NCBI GenBank assembly: GCA_019739225.1
Contig: JAHHDT010000001.1
Coordinates: 1,054,001 to 1,118,000 of the forward strand
Reading direction: 5' to 3'
From: Aquamicrobium sp.
GTDB taxonomy: Bacteria > Pseudomonadota > Alphaproteobacteria > Rhizobiales > Rhizobiaceae
Length of the DNA: 64,000 nucleotides
Below are positions 39,454 through 48,126 of this stretch, piece by piece (the stretch's first letter is position 1; each line of letters opens with the position of its first letter). The notes under the pieces were generated by a model. That model worked only from the letters and a program-made list of their open reading frames with translations, did no database searches and was not told where the DNA came from. A program made the translations under genes and the position numbers.

Positions 39454-40281
39454 TCAGTATGCGGAGCTGTGGACGGGGATGGCATCAGTCTCCTGCGCCG
39501 GCCGCACGGACGCCAGCTGGCGGTCCCGGTCGGCGGCGGCCTGCCGCGCGCCGTTGACGATCAGCGACACGTCATTGGGGCCGATGATGAAGCGGTAGCC
39601 GAGCCGGGCGAGGTCGACGAAATCGCGTCCCGCGCCGACGATGGTGCCGAGCGGCTTGCCGGCTTTTGCCGCTCCCGCCTCGATGCGTTTCAGCAAAGCC
39701 TGCGGCTCCGGCTCAAGCATGCGTTCCAGCCGGTCGATCGAGGCCGCCAGGTCGTTGGGACCAACGAAAAGCACGTCGATGCCAGGCACCGCTGCAATTT
39801 CGGCAAGGTTGTCGACGGCAACGTGATGCTCGATCTGAACCATGAGCAGCAGGTCGTCATGCGCCCTCATGGCATAGTCGGCCTGCGCGCCGTAGCGCGA
39901 TGCGCGCACGATCGGGGCTGCATAGCCGCGTCGCCCGCGAACCGGATAGGTACAGTATTCCGCGATCGCGCGGGCGTAGTCGGGCGTGTTGACCTGCGGG
40001 ACGATGATCGAGCGGATGCCACGGTCAAGCACGCGCTTCAGCGTCGTTTCCGAACCGTCCGGCACCCGCATCACCGCCTGGCCGCCGGCGGCCTCGACCG
40101 CGCGCGCAATGTGAACGGCCCGCTCCAGATCACCAATTCCGTGCTCGCCATCGATGACGATGACGGGCCAGCCATTCATGGCCATCGCCTCCGCGTTGTC
40201 GGGGCTGCCCATCTCGGCCCACGCCGCCGTTACGCATTCGCCGGCGAGGACACGCTGCTTGATCGGGTTCACTGGTTTCAC
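39454..40281 (-). CDS. HpcH/HpaI family aldolase
   Basis: A 275-aa class II (metal-dependent) aldolase of the HpcH/HpaI/citrate lyase-beta superfamily. Signatures are VIVIDGEHGIGDLERAVH, VMRVPDGSETTLKRVLDRG, MVQIEHHVAVDNL and VLFVGPNDLAASI. It would cleave a 2-keto-hydroxy acid to pyruvate and an aldehyde. The GTG start at 40281 overlaps the preceding oxidase stop (GTGA), indicating translational coupling. Confidence 0.92.
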   Translation of the reverse strand: MKPVNPIKQRVLAGECVTAAWAEMGSPDNAEAMAMNGWPVIVIDGEHGIGDLERAVHIARAVEAAGGQAVMRVPDGSETTLKRVLDRGIRSIIVPQVNTPDYARAIAEYCTYPVRGRRGYAAPIVRASRYGAQADYAMRAHDDLLLMVQIEHHVAVDNLAEIAAVPGIDVLFVGPNDLAASIDRLERMLEPEPQALLKRIEAGAAKAGKPLGTIVGAGRDFVDLARLGYRFIIGPNDVSLIVNGARQAAADRDRQLASVRPAQETDAIPVHSSAY

Positions 40282-41699
40282 TCCGCTATGGGCAGGTCGA
40301 TGACCTTGCCGGGATTGAGGATGCCCTGGGGATCGAGCGCCCGCTTGAGTCGCATCATAAGCGCGAGTTCCTCAGGCGTGCGGCTAAAAGGCAGGTAGGG
40401 TTTCTTGACGGTGCCGATGCCATGCTCGGCCGAGATGGTGCCGCCGAAGCGGCGCACGGTTTCATAGACGACGCGGTTTATCTCCTTGCCGGGTTGCTCG
40501 ACCGCGCCTTCCACGAGCGCCACAATGTGCAGGTTCCCGTCTCCGATATGGCCGTAGTAGACGGAGTAGCACCCGCTGACTTCGTCATGCAGGCGCTGAC
40601 GGCAAGTCCTTGCGAAATTGTCCATCTCGGCAACCGGCAGGCCGATGTCGAATGCGCAGTGCGGTCCCAGCACCGTCTGGAACTCGCCAGCCGCGTCGCG
40701 CGTGCGCCAGAAGGCGAGCGCGTCGGCCTTGCTTTGCGCCACGGCCGCATCCGCGATCAACCCTGCCTCGAATTGCGCCTCCATCCAGTTCTGAAAGCGC
40801 TGGCCGTCCAGCGCTTCATCCAGCCCCTGCGCTTCGACCAGCACGTAGAAGGCATGCTGACCCTCAACAGGTTTGCGTATTCCAGCGACACGCTCGGTCG
40901 CTGCGTGCCAGTAATCAGGCCACATCACCTCGAAGGCCGACAGCAAGGGGCCGAGTCCGTTTCGGGCGGCACCAAGCAGGCGCACGACACTGTCGTAATC
41001 ATCGATCCCGCACAGGGCGGCCATGGTGCATCCCGGTTGCGGCTGCAAGCGCAGCACCGCGCGGGTGATGACGCCGAGAGTGCCTTCGGAACCGATGAAG
41101 AGTTGCTTCAGATCGTAGCCGGCATTGTTCTTGAGCATCTTGTTGAGGCTGGTCACCAGAGTGCCGTCCGCCAGCACCACCTCGATGCCGAGCACCATCT
41201 CACGCGCCATGCCGTAGCGGATGACGCGGTTGCCGCCCGCGTTGGTCCCGAGATTGCCGCCGATGGCGCAGCTTCCCCGCGCGCCGAGATCGAGCGGGAT
41301 GAAGAAACCCGCCTCCTCGGCTGCCTTCTGGATTGTTTCCAGCGGTGTGCCCGCACGCACCGTCATGGTTGCCGACCTCGCGTCGATTTCCTCGATCCCC
41401 TGCAGCCTTTCAAGAGAAAGCGCCACCGCGCCTTCGATCGGATGCGCCCCGCCCGCAAGGCCGGTGAGGCCGCCCTGAGGAACCACGGGCATGCCGTGTT
41501 CGCTGCAGATGCGCAACGCCGTGGCCACGCCCTGCGGCGTGTCGGGCCGTACGACCGCAAGAGGCTTCACCCGTGGCAGGAAGCACGTGTCCGCCATGTT
41601 GCGCACCGGAATGTCGTCTGCAATCAGCACCGTGTTGCGGTCGAACGCGGCGGCAAGGGCTTCCAGGCAGTCGGAAGCGCGGGGCAAGGCGGCAGTCAT
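40278..41699 (-). CDS. FAD-linked 2-hydroxy-acid oxidase/dehydrogenase (GlcD/D-lactate dehydrogenase family)
   Basis: A 473-aa FAD-binding type 4 (VAO-like) enzyme. The FAD domain has PVVPQGGLTGLAGGA and CAIGGNLGTNAGGNRVIRYGM. The C-terminal domain has YYGHIGDGNLHIV and the terminal AEHGIGTVKK. It should oxidise a D-2-hydroxy acid to the 2-keto acid, which could feed the adjacent aldolase. It is preceded by dctP and a hairpin. Confidence 0.93.
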   Translation of the reverse strand: MTAALPRASDCLEALAAAFDRNTVLIADDIPVRNMADTCFLPRVKPLAVVRPDTPQGVATALRICSEHGMPVVPQGGLTGLAGGAHPIEGAVALSLERLQGIEEIDARSATMTVRAGTPLETIQKAAEEAGFFIPLDLGARGSCAIGGNLGTNAGGNRVIRYGMAREMVLGIEVVLADGTLVTSLNKMLKNNAGYDLKQLFIGSEGTLGVITRAVLRLQPQPGCTMAALCGIDDYDSVVRLLGAARNGLGPLLSAFEVMWPDYWHAATERVAGIRKPVEGQHAFYVLVEAQGLDEALDGQRFQNWMEAQFEAGLIADAAVAQSKADALAFWRTRDAAGEFQTVLGPHCAFDIGLPVAEMDNFARTCRQRLHDEVSGCYSVYYGHIGDGNLHIVALVEGAVEQPGKEINRVVYETVRRFGGTISAEHGIGTVKKPYLPFSRTPEELALMMRLKRALDPQGILNPGKVIDLPIAE

Positions 41700-41728
41700 T
41701 TTCGGAAAGGGTCCTCGATATTGAATGA

Positions 41729-41753
41729 GCCCCGGCGGATGGTCCGCCGGGGC
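41729..41753 (-). terminator. Perfect intercistronic hairpin after dctP
   Basis: Eleven-base stem GCCCCGGCGGA/TCCGCCGGGGC with a 3-base loop, between the dctP stop and the oxidase start. It lacks a T-tract, so it is more likely an mRNA-stabilising or partial-termination element. Confidence 0.7.
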
Positions 41754-41764
41754 AACTTGGCATG

Positions 41765-42784
41765 TTACCGGGCGCGCAGCGTCTCGAGCTGCTCCATCAC
41801 CATCGCGTACGGCTCCTCACCGATTGCGGCACGGTTAGCCTCGTAGACGGGTGCGATCGCATCGCGAAGACGGGCCGTCTCCTCCTCGGAAAGGGCCTCG
41901 ACAACTTCCATGCCCTCAGACCTGAGCTTGTCGAGAGACTCGGTCGCCGCTTCACGGCTGCGTTCGATCTGGGCCGTGCGGGCTTCCGTCGCGCAGGTCT
42001 TCAGGAGTTCCTGTTCCTCGGGGGTGTAGGTGTCCCATACCTGCTTGGAGAACAGCACCGGCGTCGGCGAATAGGCGTGGCGGGTCAGCGTCAGATACTT
42101 CTGCACCTCGTAGAATTTCGACGCCTCGATCAGCGGCAGCGGGTTCTCCTGGCCGTCCACGGCACCGGTCTCCAGCGCCGTGAACACCTCGCCGAAGGCC
42201 ATCGGCACGGGATTGGCGCCAAGGCGACGGAAGGTGTCGAGGAAGATGTTGTTCTGCATCACCCGGAAATTGAGCCCCTCGAAATCCTCGATCTTCTCGA
42301 TCGGATGCTTCGAGTTGGTGGCGTTGCGGAAACCGTTCTCCCAGAAGGAGAGCAGAACGAGGCCGTGTTGCGGCATGCGCTCGGCGAGATAGTCGAAGAA
42401 CGGGCCAGTCAGCACCGCATCCGCTTCCTCGTCGGAGGCAAACAGGAAGGGCAGGCCGAACACTGCGATCGCAGGTTCGATGCCGGCCAATGCGTCGGCA
42501 CCCGCGACCACCATCTCGAGCGACCCCGAACGCACCGACTGGGTGGCGTCGAGGTCATCGCCCAGCGCGCCGGAATAGAAACCGCGCAGCGACATCTCTC
42601 CGCCCGACCCTTCTTCGAGGCAGGCAGCCATGGCGTCGACCCCGGCGGCCACCGGATGCTCCTTCGGGGCGCCGTTGGAGACCTTGATGCTACGGCTGTT
42701 GAATTCGGCCGCAGCGGTGCCCGCAAACATCGTCGCAGCGAGCAATCCCGCGGCAAGCACTTTCAGTTTCTTCGAGACATTCAT
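41765..42784 (-). CDS. TRAP transporter solute-binding protein DctP (system 1)
   Basis: Periplasmic binding protein of 339 aa for a tripartite carboxylate-type transporter. It has a signal peptide (KLKVLAAGLLAATMFAGTAAA), the core HPVAAGVDAMA, the ligand-gate motif LNFRVMQNNIFLDTFRRLGANPVPM and VDGQENPL. The start is the ATG at 42784 with GGAGG in front. It follows the DctM gene of the same system by 47 bases. Confidence 0.95.
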   Translation of the reverse strand: MNVSKKLKVLAAGLLAATMFAGTAAAEFNSRSIKVSNGAPKEHPVAAGVDAMAACLEEGSGGEMSLRGFYSGALGDDLDATQSVRSGSLEMVVAGADALAGIEPAIAVFGLPFLFASDEEADAVLTGPFFDYLAERMPQHGLVLLSFWENGFRNATNSKHPIEKIEDFEGLNFRVMQNNIFLDTFRRLGANPVPMAFGEVFTALETGAVDGQENPLPLIEASKFYEVQKYLTLTRHAYSPTPVLFSKQVWDTYTPEEQELLKTCATEARTAQIERSREAATESLDKLRSEGMEVVEALSEEETARLRDAIAPVYEANRAAIGEEPYAMVMEQLETLRAR

Positions 42785-42831
42785 GACGTTTCCTCCATTT
42801 TTGAACGTTGGCATCAGCGTGCTGCGGACGG

Positions 42832-44109
42832 TCACCGCAGGAATTCGAGCGGAGCGAGGACCAGCTGCGGGAAAAGGACCAGCAGGAACAGCACGAGGAT
42901 CTGGGTGAGCACGAAGGGCAGCGAGCCCTTGATGACGGTGTGGAGCGGCAGCTTCGCAACGCCGCTCGCAACGCTCATGACGATGCCGACGGGCGGCGTG
43001 ACGAGGCCGATGGCGCAATTGATGACGAACAGCACACCGAAATAGACCGGGTCGATGCCCGCACCCTCCACCACCGGCAGAAGGACCGGGGCGAGGATGA
43101 GGATCGTCGGCCCCATGTCGAGCGCCATGCCGATAACGAGCACCAGCGCCATGATGACGACGAGCAGCAGCGTCGGGTTGTCGGCAAGCGGTTCGACGAG
43201 ATCCATGACCACGCCGGACAGGTCGGCAATGGCGATGAACCAGGATGTTGTGAGCGCGGCGGCGGCAAGCAGCATCACCACCGCGGTGGTGACGGCGGCA
43301 TTGCGAAGAGCCTCGTAGATGGCCGGCAGCGACAGTTCGCGGTGCACGACCATGCCAACGAACATCGCGTAGACTGCCGCGATGACAGCCGCCTCCGTCG
43401 GCGTGACGATGCCAAAACGGATGCCGCCGAGGATGATCACCGGCATGCCGAGGGACCACATGGCCGCGCCCGTGGCCTTCAGGCGCGCCTGCAAGCCCTG
43501 GCGTGGCATGACCTCGACATTATCGCGACGCGAAACGATCGCCCAGGTAATCGCAAGGCCTATGCCCATCATCAGCCCGGGCACGATGCCAGCCAGGAAA
43601 AGCTGCGTGATCGACACGTTGGTGGCGACGCCGAAGATGATGTAGGCGATGGACGGCGGAATGATCGGCGCGATCGTGCCGCCGCTTGCCATCAGGCCGA
43701 CCGCGCGGCCGGTTTCGTAGCCGGCGGCGCGCATCATCGGTAGCAGCATCGCGATGAGCGCCGCCGTGTCTGCGGCAGCGGAACCGGAAAGGCTCGCCAT
43801 GATGACGGCGGCAAAAATGGCGACAAAACCCAGCCCGCCGCGACGATGGCCCAGGAACGAGCCGGCAAAGGCAATGATGCGCTTGGACATGCCGCCCGCA
43901 TTCATCAGCTCTCCGGCCAGCAGGAAGAAGGGGATGGCCAGCAGAGGGAAGCTGTTGGCACCGACCACCATACGCTGTGCCAGGATCTGCGGGTCGAACA
44001 GGTCTAGATAGAGACCCATCGTCAACGCGCAGAGAATGAGTGCGAAGGCAACGGGCACGCCGATGGCGAGCGCGCCGCCAAGTGTTCCAAGGAAGATGGC
44101 GAGGGTCAT
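42832..44109 (-). CDS. TRAP transporter large permease DctM (system 1)
   Basis: A 425-aa integral membrane protein with 12 or so helices, the ion-driven transport subunit. Signatures are PFFLLAGELMNAGGMSKRI, GSAAADTAALIAMLLPMM, IIPPSIAYIIFG and NCAIGLVTPPVGIVM. The ATG at 44109 overlaps the stop of the small permease by 4 bases (ATGA). Confidence 0.95.
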   Translation of the reverse strand: MTLAIFLGTLGGALAIGVPVAFALILCALTMGLYLDLFDPQILAQRMVVGANSFPLLAIPFFLLAGELMNAGGMSKRIIAFAGSFLGHRRGGLGFVAIFAAVIMASLSGSAAADTAALIAMLLPMMRAAGYETGRAVGLMASGGTIAPIIPPSIAYIIFGVATNVSITQLFLAGIVPGLMMGIGLAITWAIVSRRDNVEVMPRQGLQARLKATGAAMWSLGMPVIILGGIRFGIVTPTEAAVIAAVYAMFVGMVVHRELSLPAIYEALRNAAVTTAVVMLLAAAALTTSWFIAIADLSGVVMDLVEPLADNPTLLLVVIMALVLVIGMALDMGPTILILAPVLLPVVEGAGIDPVYFGVLFVINCAIGLVTPPVGIVMSVASGVAKLPLHTVIKGSLPFVLTQILVLFLLVLFPQLVLAPLEFLR

Positions 44110-44627
44110 GGCGCGAACTCCGCATGCGCTTCGACCGTCTGCCCGCTTGCGTAAGGATCGTAGGTGCCGCGCACCGCGCCGATCATGCGGTGCAGCGCGA
44201 TGATGCCGATGCCGAGCGCCGAGGGAATGACGATACCGAAGACATAGATCATCGAGATGCCCGTCACCGGCGAGCTGTCGGTTGCGGTGACGCCCGACTG
44301 GCGCCACGCGCCCTCCAGGAGCAGCCAGCATGCAAACAGCACGAGCCCGTTCGACAGGAAGAGCAGCACGCGCCGCATAGGCGGCCTTGCCGAAGACAGC
44401 AGCAGATCGAAGCCCATATGCGCGTGATGACGCATCGCCACCACGGCGCCGATGAAGATCAGCCACACGAAGAAGAACCGCGACAGCTCTTCCGACACAT
44501 CGAGGCCGGACCGGAATGCGTAGCGCAGCACGACATTGGCGAAGACCATGACCGTCATGCCCGCCAGAAGCAGCACCAGCACCATCTCGAGAAACCTGAA
44601 GAACAGGTCGATGGCCTTTTCGATCAT
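44106..44627 (-). CDS. TRAP transporter small permease DctQ (system 1)
   Basis: A 173-aa four-helix protein: VLVLLLAGMTVMVFANVVLRY, DVSEELSRFFFVWLIFIGA and the loop RHHAHMGFDLLL are DctQ hallmarks. The ATG at 44627 has a GGAGGAAGGAA ribosome binding site. It is the first transport gene after the GntR regulator. Confidence 0.94.
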   Translation of the reverse strand: MIEKAIDLFFRFLEMVLVLLLAGMTVMVFANVVLRYAFRSGLDVSEELSRFFFVWLIFIGAVVAMRHHAHMGFDLLLSSARPPMRRVLLFLSNGLVLFACWLLLEGAWRQSGVTATDSSPVTGISMIYVFGIVIPSALGIGIIALHRMIGAVRGTYDPYASGQTVEAHAEFAP

Positions 44628-44749
44628 TTCCTTCCTCCCGATATGGTGATGACCCTTCCGGTGACGCAGGCGCCCACGAGGCTGGGCGCGGCAACGCCCT
44701 CGCCTCCCCGCAGGAGGCTGCGAAGTTTGTCTCTCGGCGTCATGTGGGT

Positions 44750-45424
44750 TCAGGCTCTCCTGGCGCCCTCGGGGACGGGGAGCGACTTGCGGGCGACCCG
44801 CATCGTGCGCCACACATGCTCGTCCATCACGGCGGCGAGCGCATCCATGTCCCTGGCCGCGATCATCTCGGCCATCTGCAGATGTTCGGGATAGCTTGCG
44901 TCGCCCGGCCGGCCATACTCCTCGCTGAGCGAGGTGCGGACGGCGGCAAGCTGCCCTTCAGCGGTGTTGTAGGCGTTTTCCACGAGACGGTTGCCGCAGT
45001 GGTCGAACGCCGCGCGGTGGAAGGCGGCGTCCGCGTGGCCGTAGGCATACTGGTCACCGCTGGCAAGGGCTGCATCCATCGCCGCGATAGCCCCGCGGAT
45101 CGCCGTCACCAGCCCCGCATGATCGCGCGCCGTCGACAGGCGCAGCGCCTGCATCTCCAGCATCAGCCGGTACTCGCACAATTCCTCGACATCGGCGAGC
45201 GTCGGCGAGAACACGAAGCTGCCGCGCTTCGGCCGCACGACCACCAGGCCCGACTGCTGCAACTGCATCAGCGCATCACGCACCGGCGTGCGGCTGACGC
45301 CGAACGCCTCGGCGAGCTTGTCCTCGGAGATGTTTTCTCCCAGCGCGAACTGACCTTCGACAATCGCCTTGCGAAGGCGGTCCACCACCAGCTCGGTCAA
45401 CGAGCGCGGCTGGCGGATGCGCAT
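44750..45424 (-). CDS. GntR family (FadR/FCD-type) transcriptional regulator
   Basis: A 224-aa regulator. The N-terminal winged helix has LTELVVDRLRKAIVEGQFALGENISEDKLAEAFGVSRTPVRDALMQL. The C-terminal FCD effector domain with metal-binding His residues includes YGHADAAFHRAAFDHCGN and HLQMAEMIAARD. The ATG at 45424 has a GGGAGGG ribosome binding site. It lies between the two TRAP operons and probably controls one or both. Confidence 0.94.
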   Translation of the reverse strand: MRIRQPRSLTELVVDRLRKAIVEGQFALGENISEDKLAEAFGVSRTPVRDALMQLQQSGLVVVRPKRGSFVFSPTLADVEELCEYRLMLEMQALRLSTARDHAGLVTAIRGAIAAMDAALASGDQYAYGHADAAFHRAAFDHCGNRLVENAYNTAEGQLAAVRTSLSEEYGRPGDASYPEHLQMAEMIAARDMDALAAVMDEHVWRTMRVARKSLPVPEGARRA

Positions 45425-45772
45425 GTTCCCGGTCCCTCCCAAAGCCTCGTCTCCTCCCAGGCCTCTTGATGTTCTGTTATATGTAACATGTAACACGTAA
45501 CATGTAAAAGAAGAATCTTGGGGTCTGCCTCGGGTCCCGCCACGGGGTCTGGAGGCTTCGGCCACGATGCGTGACGACGGCGCTGCCCGCACACGCGGGC
45601 CGGCGCTCGCGCCGCGAGTGCGATCATGGTGTGAAGGCAGGGCGCTGCCGGCGCGAGCTGCAGGCTGCGACGACAATATCAAGGATAGGCCGATCGTCGG
45701 GTCCGGGCATGTGGAGGTGTGAGGACCGCCTTTACGGGCTGGCCGACGGCGGTTTCGCGACTTCGGGCGGCG
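45425..45772. other. Regulatory gap upstream of gntR
   Basis: About 350 bases without a gene between gntR and the DUF3237 gene, both on the minus strand. It contains the 7-bp tandem operator-like repeats at 45481-45508; the rest, toward the DUF3237 gene, shows nothing recognisable. Confidence 0.6.
45481..45508. promoter_or_regulatory. Tandem 7-bp repeats, probable GntR operator
   Basis: Four head-to-tail copies of ATGTAAC (45481, 45488, 45495 as ACGTAAC, 45502 as ATGTAAA), preceded by GTTAT. Adjacent copies create GTTAC-type dyads of the kind FadR-like GntR proteins bind. It starts 56 bases before the gntR start codon. Confidence 0.65.
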
Positions 45773-46234
45773 TCAAAGCACCTCGAAGAACGTGATCCTC
45801 ACGCCGTTCGCCAGCCGTGCGCCGCTGCCGATGCAGACGATGCGGTTCAACCAGGCGTAGCGGGCATCGCCGGTCTCGAATCGCGGCTGCGTGCGCATGT
45901 AATACAGCGAAGGATCCACGGCCTCGCCCCGCGCAAGCGCGTCCAGCACGTCTTTCGGCCCGTGGCGATAGCCGAAATTGCGAATATCGATGCTGGCACC
46001 GTCATGCGAGCGCATGGCGTAGCGCGTGTCGAGTTCGGCCGTGCCGTCTGAAAAGACGGTTTGCCAGTCGGCGCCCAGGTTCAGGATTTCACCGGACAGC
46101 CGCTCGCCCGTCACCGTCCCGCCGATGATCGGAATGATGCGCCGGCGGCCGCGAGGACCGTCGCCCAGCTCGATGGGCGCGGCAAGTTCCACGTCGAGAT
46201 CGGCAAGGTGGCGGAGCCCGGGAGCTTCTTGCAT
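45773..46234 (-). CDS. DUF3237 family protein
   Basis: A 153-aa protein of the DUF3237 family (beta-barrel, function unknown). Typical elements are GRRRIIPIIGGTVTGERLSG, DTRYAMRSHDGASIDIRNFG and PRFETGDARYAWLNRIV. It is 4 bases from the DctM gene of TRAP system 2 and so the last gene of that operon. It may act on the imported substrate. Confidence 0.9.
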   Translation of the reverse strand: MQEAPGLRHLADLDVELAAPIELGDGPRGRRRIIPIIGGTVTGERLSGEILNLGADWQTVFSDGTAELDTRYAMRSHDGASIDIRNFGYRHGPKDVLDALARGEAVDPSLYYMRTQPRFETGDARYAWLNRIVCIGSGARLANGVRITFFEVL

Positions 46235-46238
46235 GGCG

Positions 46239-47534
46239 TCACTTCATCGTCATCGGCAGGTAGAGCACGATAGCCGGAAACGCGACCAGCAGGATAAGCC
46301 TGACGATGTCGCTCAGCACGAAGGGGATCACCCCGCGGAAAATCGTGACGAGGCTCACGTCTCGGGCAATGGAGTTGATGACGAAGACGTTCATGCCCAC
46401 CGGCGGCGTGATGAGGCCGAGTTCCACCGTCATGACCACGATCACGCCGAACCAGATCGGGTCGAAGCCGAGCTGCATGATGACCGGATAGACGATCGGC
46501 ACGAGGAGGATAATCATCGCCATCGCGTCCAGTATGCAGCCCAGCACGAGGAACAGGCACAAAATGAGGGCCAGCGTGCCATACGCACCAAGATCGAGGC
46601 CGACGAGCAAGCCGGTGATCTTCTGCGGCGTCTGCGTGATCGTAAGGAAGTAGCCGAACAGGATGGCGCCGATCAGCACCGTGTAGATGGCGACCGATGT
46701 CCGCAGCGCCTCGATCAGACTGTCGAGGATGCGCGCCATGTCAAGCCGCCCGCGCAGAATGCCGACGAGCGCGGTGAGCAACGACCCGGCCGCCGCCGCC
46801 TCCGTGGCTGTTACGAGCCCAAGATACATGCTGCCGATGATTGCAACGAAAAGCAGCCCGACAGCCCAGATGCCCCGCAAGGATGCAAAGGCCTCCGAAG
46901 CGACGAACCGCGCGCCCTCGGGCAGCGACTTCGCATAGGCCACGCGAACGGTAACCATGTACATCAGGATCGCGAGCAGCCCGGGGATGACGCCGGCGAT
47001 GAACAGCCGGCTGACATCCTGCTCCGTGATGTAGGCGTAGACGGCAAGCACGACCGACGGCGGGATGAGGATGCCCAGGGTGCCGCCGGCGGCGATGGTC
47101 CCGGTCGCGATGCGGTCGGAGTAACCGATACGGCGCATCTCCGGCAACGCGATCTTGGTCATTGTCGCAGCGGTCGCGACCGACGAACCGCAGATGGCAG
47201 CGAAGCCACCGCACGCGGCAATGGTCGAAAGCGCCATACCACCGCGGAACTGGCCGAGCCAGGCCTGGCCGGCCCGGAAGAGTTCACGCGAGATGCCGGA
47301 ATTTGTCGCCAGCACGCCCATCAGAATGAAGAAGGGGATGAGCGTCAGGTTGAAATCGGTAATGGTGCGGATCGGCGACTGCGCCAGCAGATTGAGCGCC
47401 GGCTGCCAGCCTGCCACGGCCGCGAACCCGCCGATGCCGACAACCCCCATGGCGATGCCGATAGGCACGCGCAGAGCCATCATCGCAAAGAGCGCGATAA
47501 AGCCGGCGAGCGCGACGAAATCGCCTTCAGACAT
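46239..47534 (-). CDS. TRAP transporter large permease DctM (system 2)
   Basis: A 431-aa DctM subunit: FFILMGVLATNSGISRELF, GSSVATAATMTKIALPEMRR, GILIPPSVVLAVYAYITEQD and ELGLITPPVGMNVFVIN. The ATG at 47534 (MSEGDFVALAGF) was chosen over a longer frame; it overlaps the end of the small permease gene by 8 bases. Confidence 0.95.
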   Translation of the reverse strand: MSEGDFVALAGFIALFAMMALRVPIGIAMGVVGIGGFAAVAGWQPALNLLAQSPIRTITDFNLTLIPFFILMGVLATNSGISRELFRAGQAWLGQFRGGMALSTIAACGGFAAICGSSVATAATMTKIALPEMRRIGYSDRIATGTIAAGGTLGILIPPSVVLAVYAYITEQDVSRLFIAGVIPGLLAILMYMVTVRVAYAKSLPEGARFVASEAFASLRGIWAVGLLFVAIIGSMYLGLVTATEAAAAGSLLTALVGILRGRLDMARILDSLIEALRTSVAIYTVLIGAILFGYFLTITQTPQKITGLLVGLDLGAYGTLALILCLFLVLGCILDAMAMIILLVPIVYPVIMQLGFDPIWFGVIVVMTVELGLITPPVGMNVFVINSIARDVSLVTIFRGVIPFVLSDIVRLILLVAFPAIVLYLPMTMK

Positions 47535-48078
47535 CCTCGCGCCTCGTCGGGGTGATGGCGGCGTCCGCCGATTCGTGTGGATCGAGCCCACCGCGCCCCG
47601 CGCCAATAAGCAGGATGCGGGCACCGATCGTGATGATGCTCACCGCCACGCCCATCGCGATCAGCGCCAGAAACGGCCAGGCCGGCAGACGCAGGTCGAA
47701 TGTCGCCTCGCCGCTCGCATAGGCGCCGGCCACGCGAGACGATATCTTCCAGAAGAGCAGGATCGCGAACGCCCAGAGGATGGTCCAGGCAACGAAGTCG
47801 CAGACCTGCCGCATGCGCGACGGCATCATTTCGACGAACAGGTCAACCTTGATGTGGGACCCACGGTAGCCGACGCTGGCAAAGCCCCACATGATGGCGG
47901 CGCCGATCAGGAACCTCGAAATGTCGAACGCATCCGGCACGGGCAGAGCAAAGACATAGCGTCCGATCGACGAGACGACGATCAGCAATGTCACGATGGC
48001 GAGCAGCACGCCGGCGATCTTCTCGATGCCGAGCGTGAAGCGCCCAAGGAAATGGAAAAAGTTCATGGGTGACGCCAT
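47527..48078 (-). CDS. TRAP transporter small permease DctQ (system 2)
   Basis: A 183-aa four-helix protein: VLLAIVTLLIVVSSIGRYVF, ISRFLIGAAIMWGFASVGYRGSHIKVDL. Starts at 48078 (MASPMNFF) or 48066 (MNFF) are both possible. It follows dctP of the same system after a strong hairpin. Confidence 0.92.
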   Translation of the reverse strand: MASPMNFFHFLGRFTLGIEKIAGVLLAIVTLLIVVSSIGRYVFALPVPDAFDISRFLIGAAIMWGFASVGYRGSHIKVDLFVEMMPSRMRQVCDFVAWTILWAFAILLFWKISSRVAGAYASGEATFDLRLPAWPFLALIAMGVAVSIITIGARILLIGAGRGGLDPHESADAAITPTRREDV

Positions 48079-48089
48079 GCCACGGACAA

Positions 48090-48116
48090 GGCGGCACGAG
48101 GCGCGCTCGTGCCGCC
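48090..48116 (-). terminator. Perfect intercistronic hairpin after dctP of system 2
   Basis: Eleven-base stem GGCGGCACGAG/CTCGTGCCGCC with loop GCGCG between the dctP stop (48127) and the small-permease start (48078). No T-tract, so it probably stabilises the dctP message or gives partial termination. Confidence 0.75.
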
Positions 48117-48126
48117 CTGGTGCCGA

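Noticed and set aside
42784-43459. N-terminal extension of dctP into the large-permease gene
   Set aside because: The region is out-of-frame dctM; the real dctP start has a signal peptide and GGAGG.
46026-47555. 509-aa + strand frame opposite DctM
   Set aside because: Asp/Arg/His-rich shadow of the membrane protein gene; no supporting signals.
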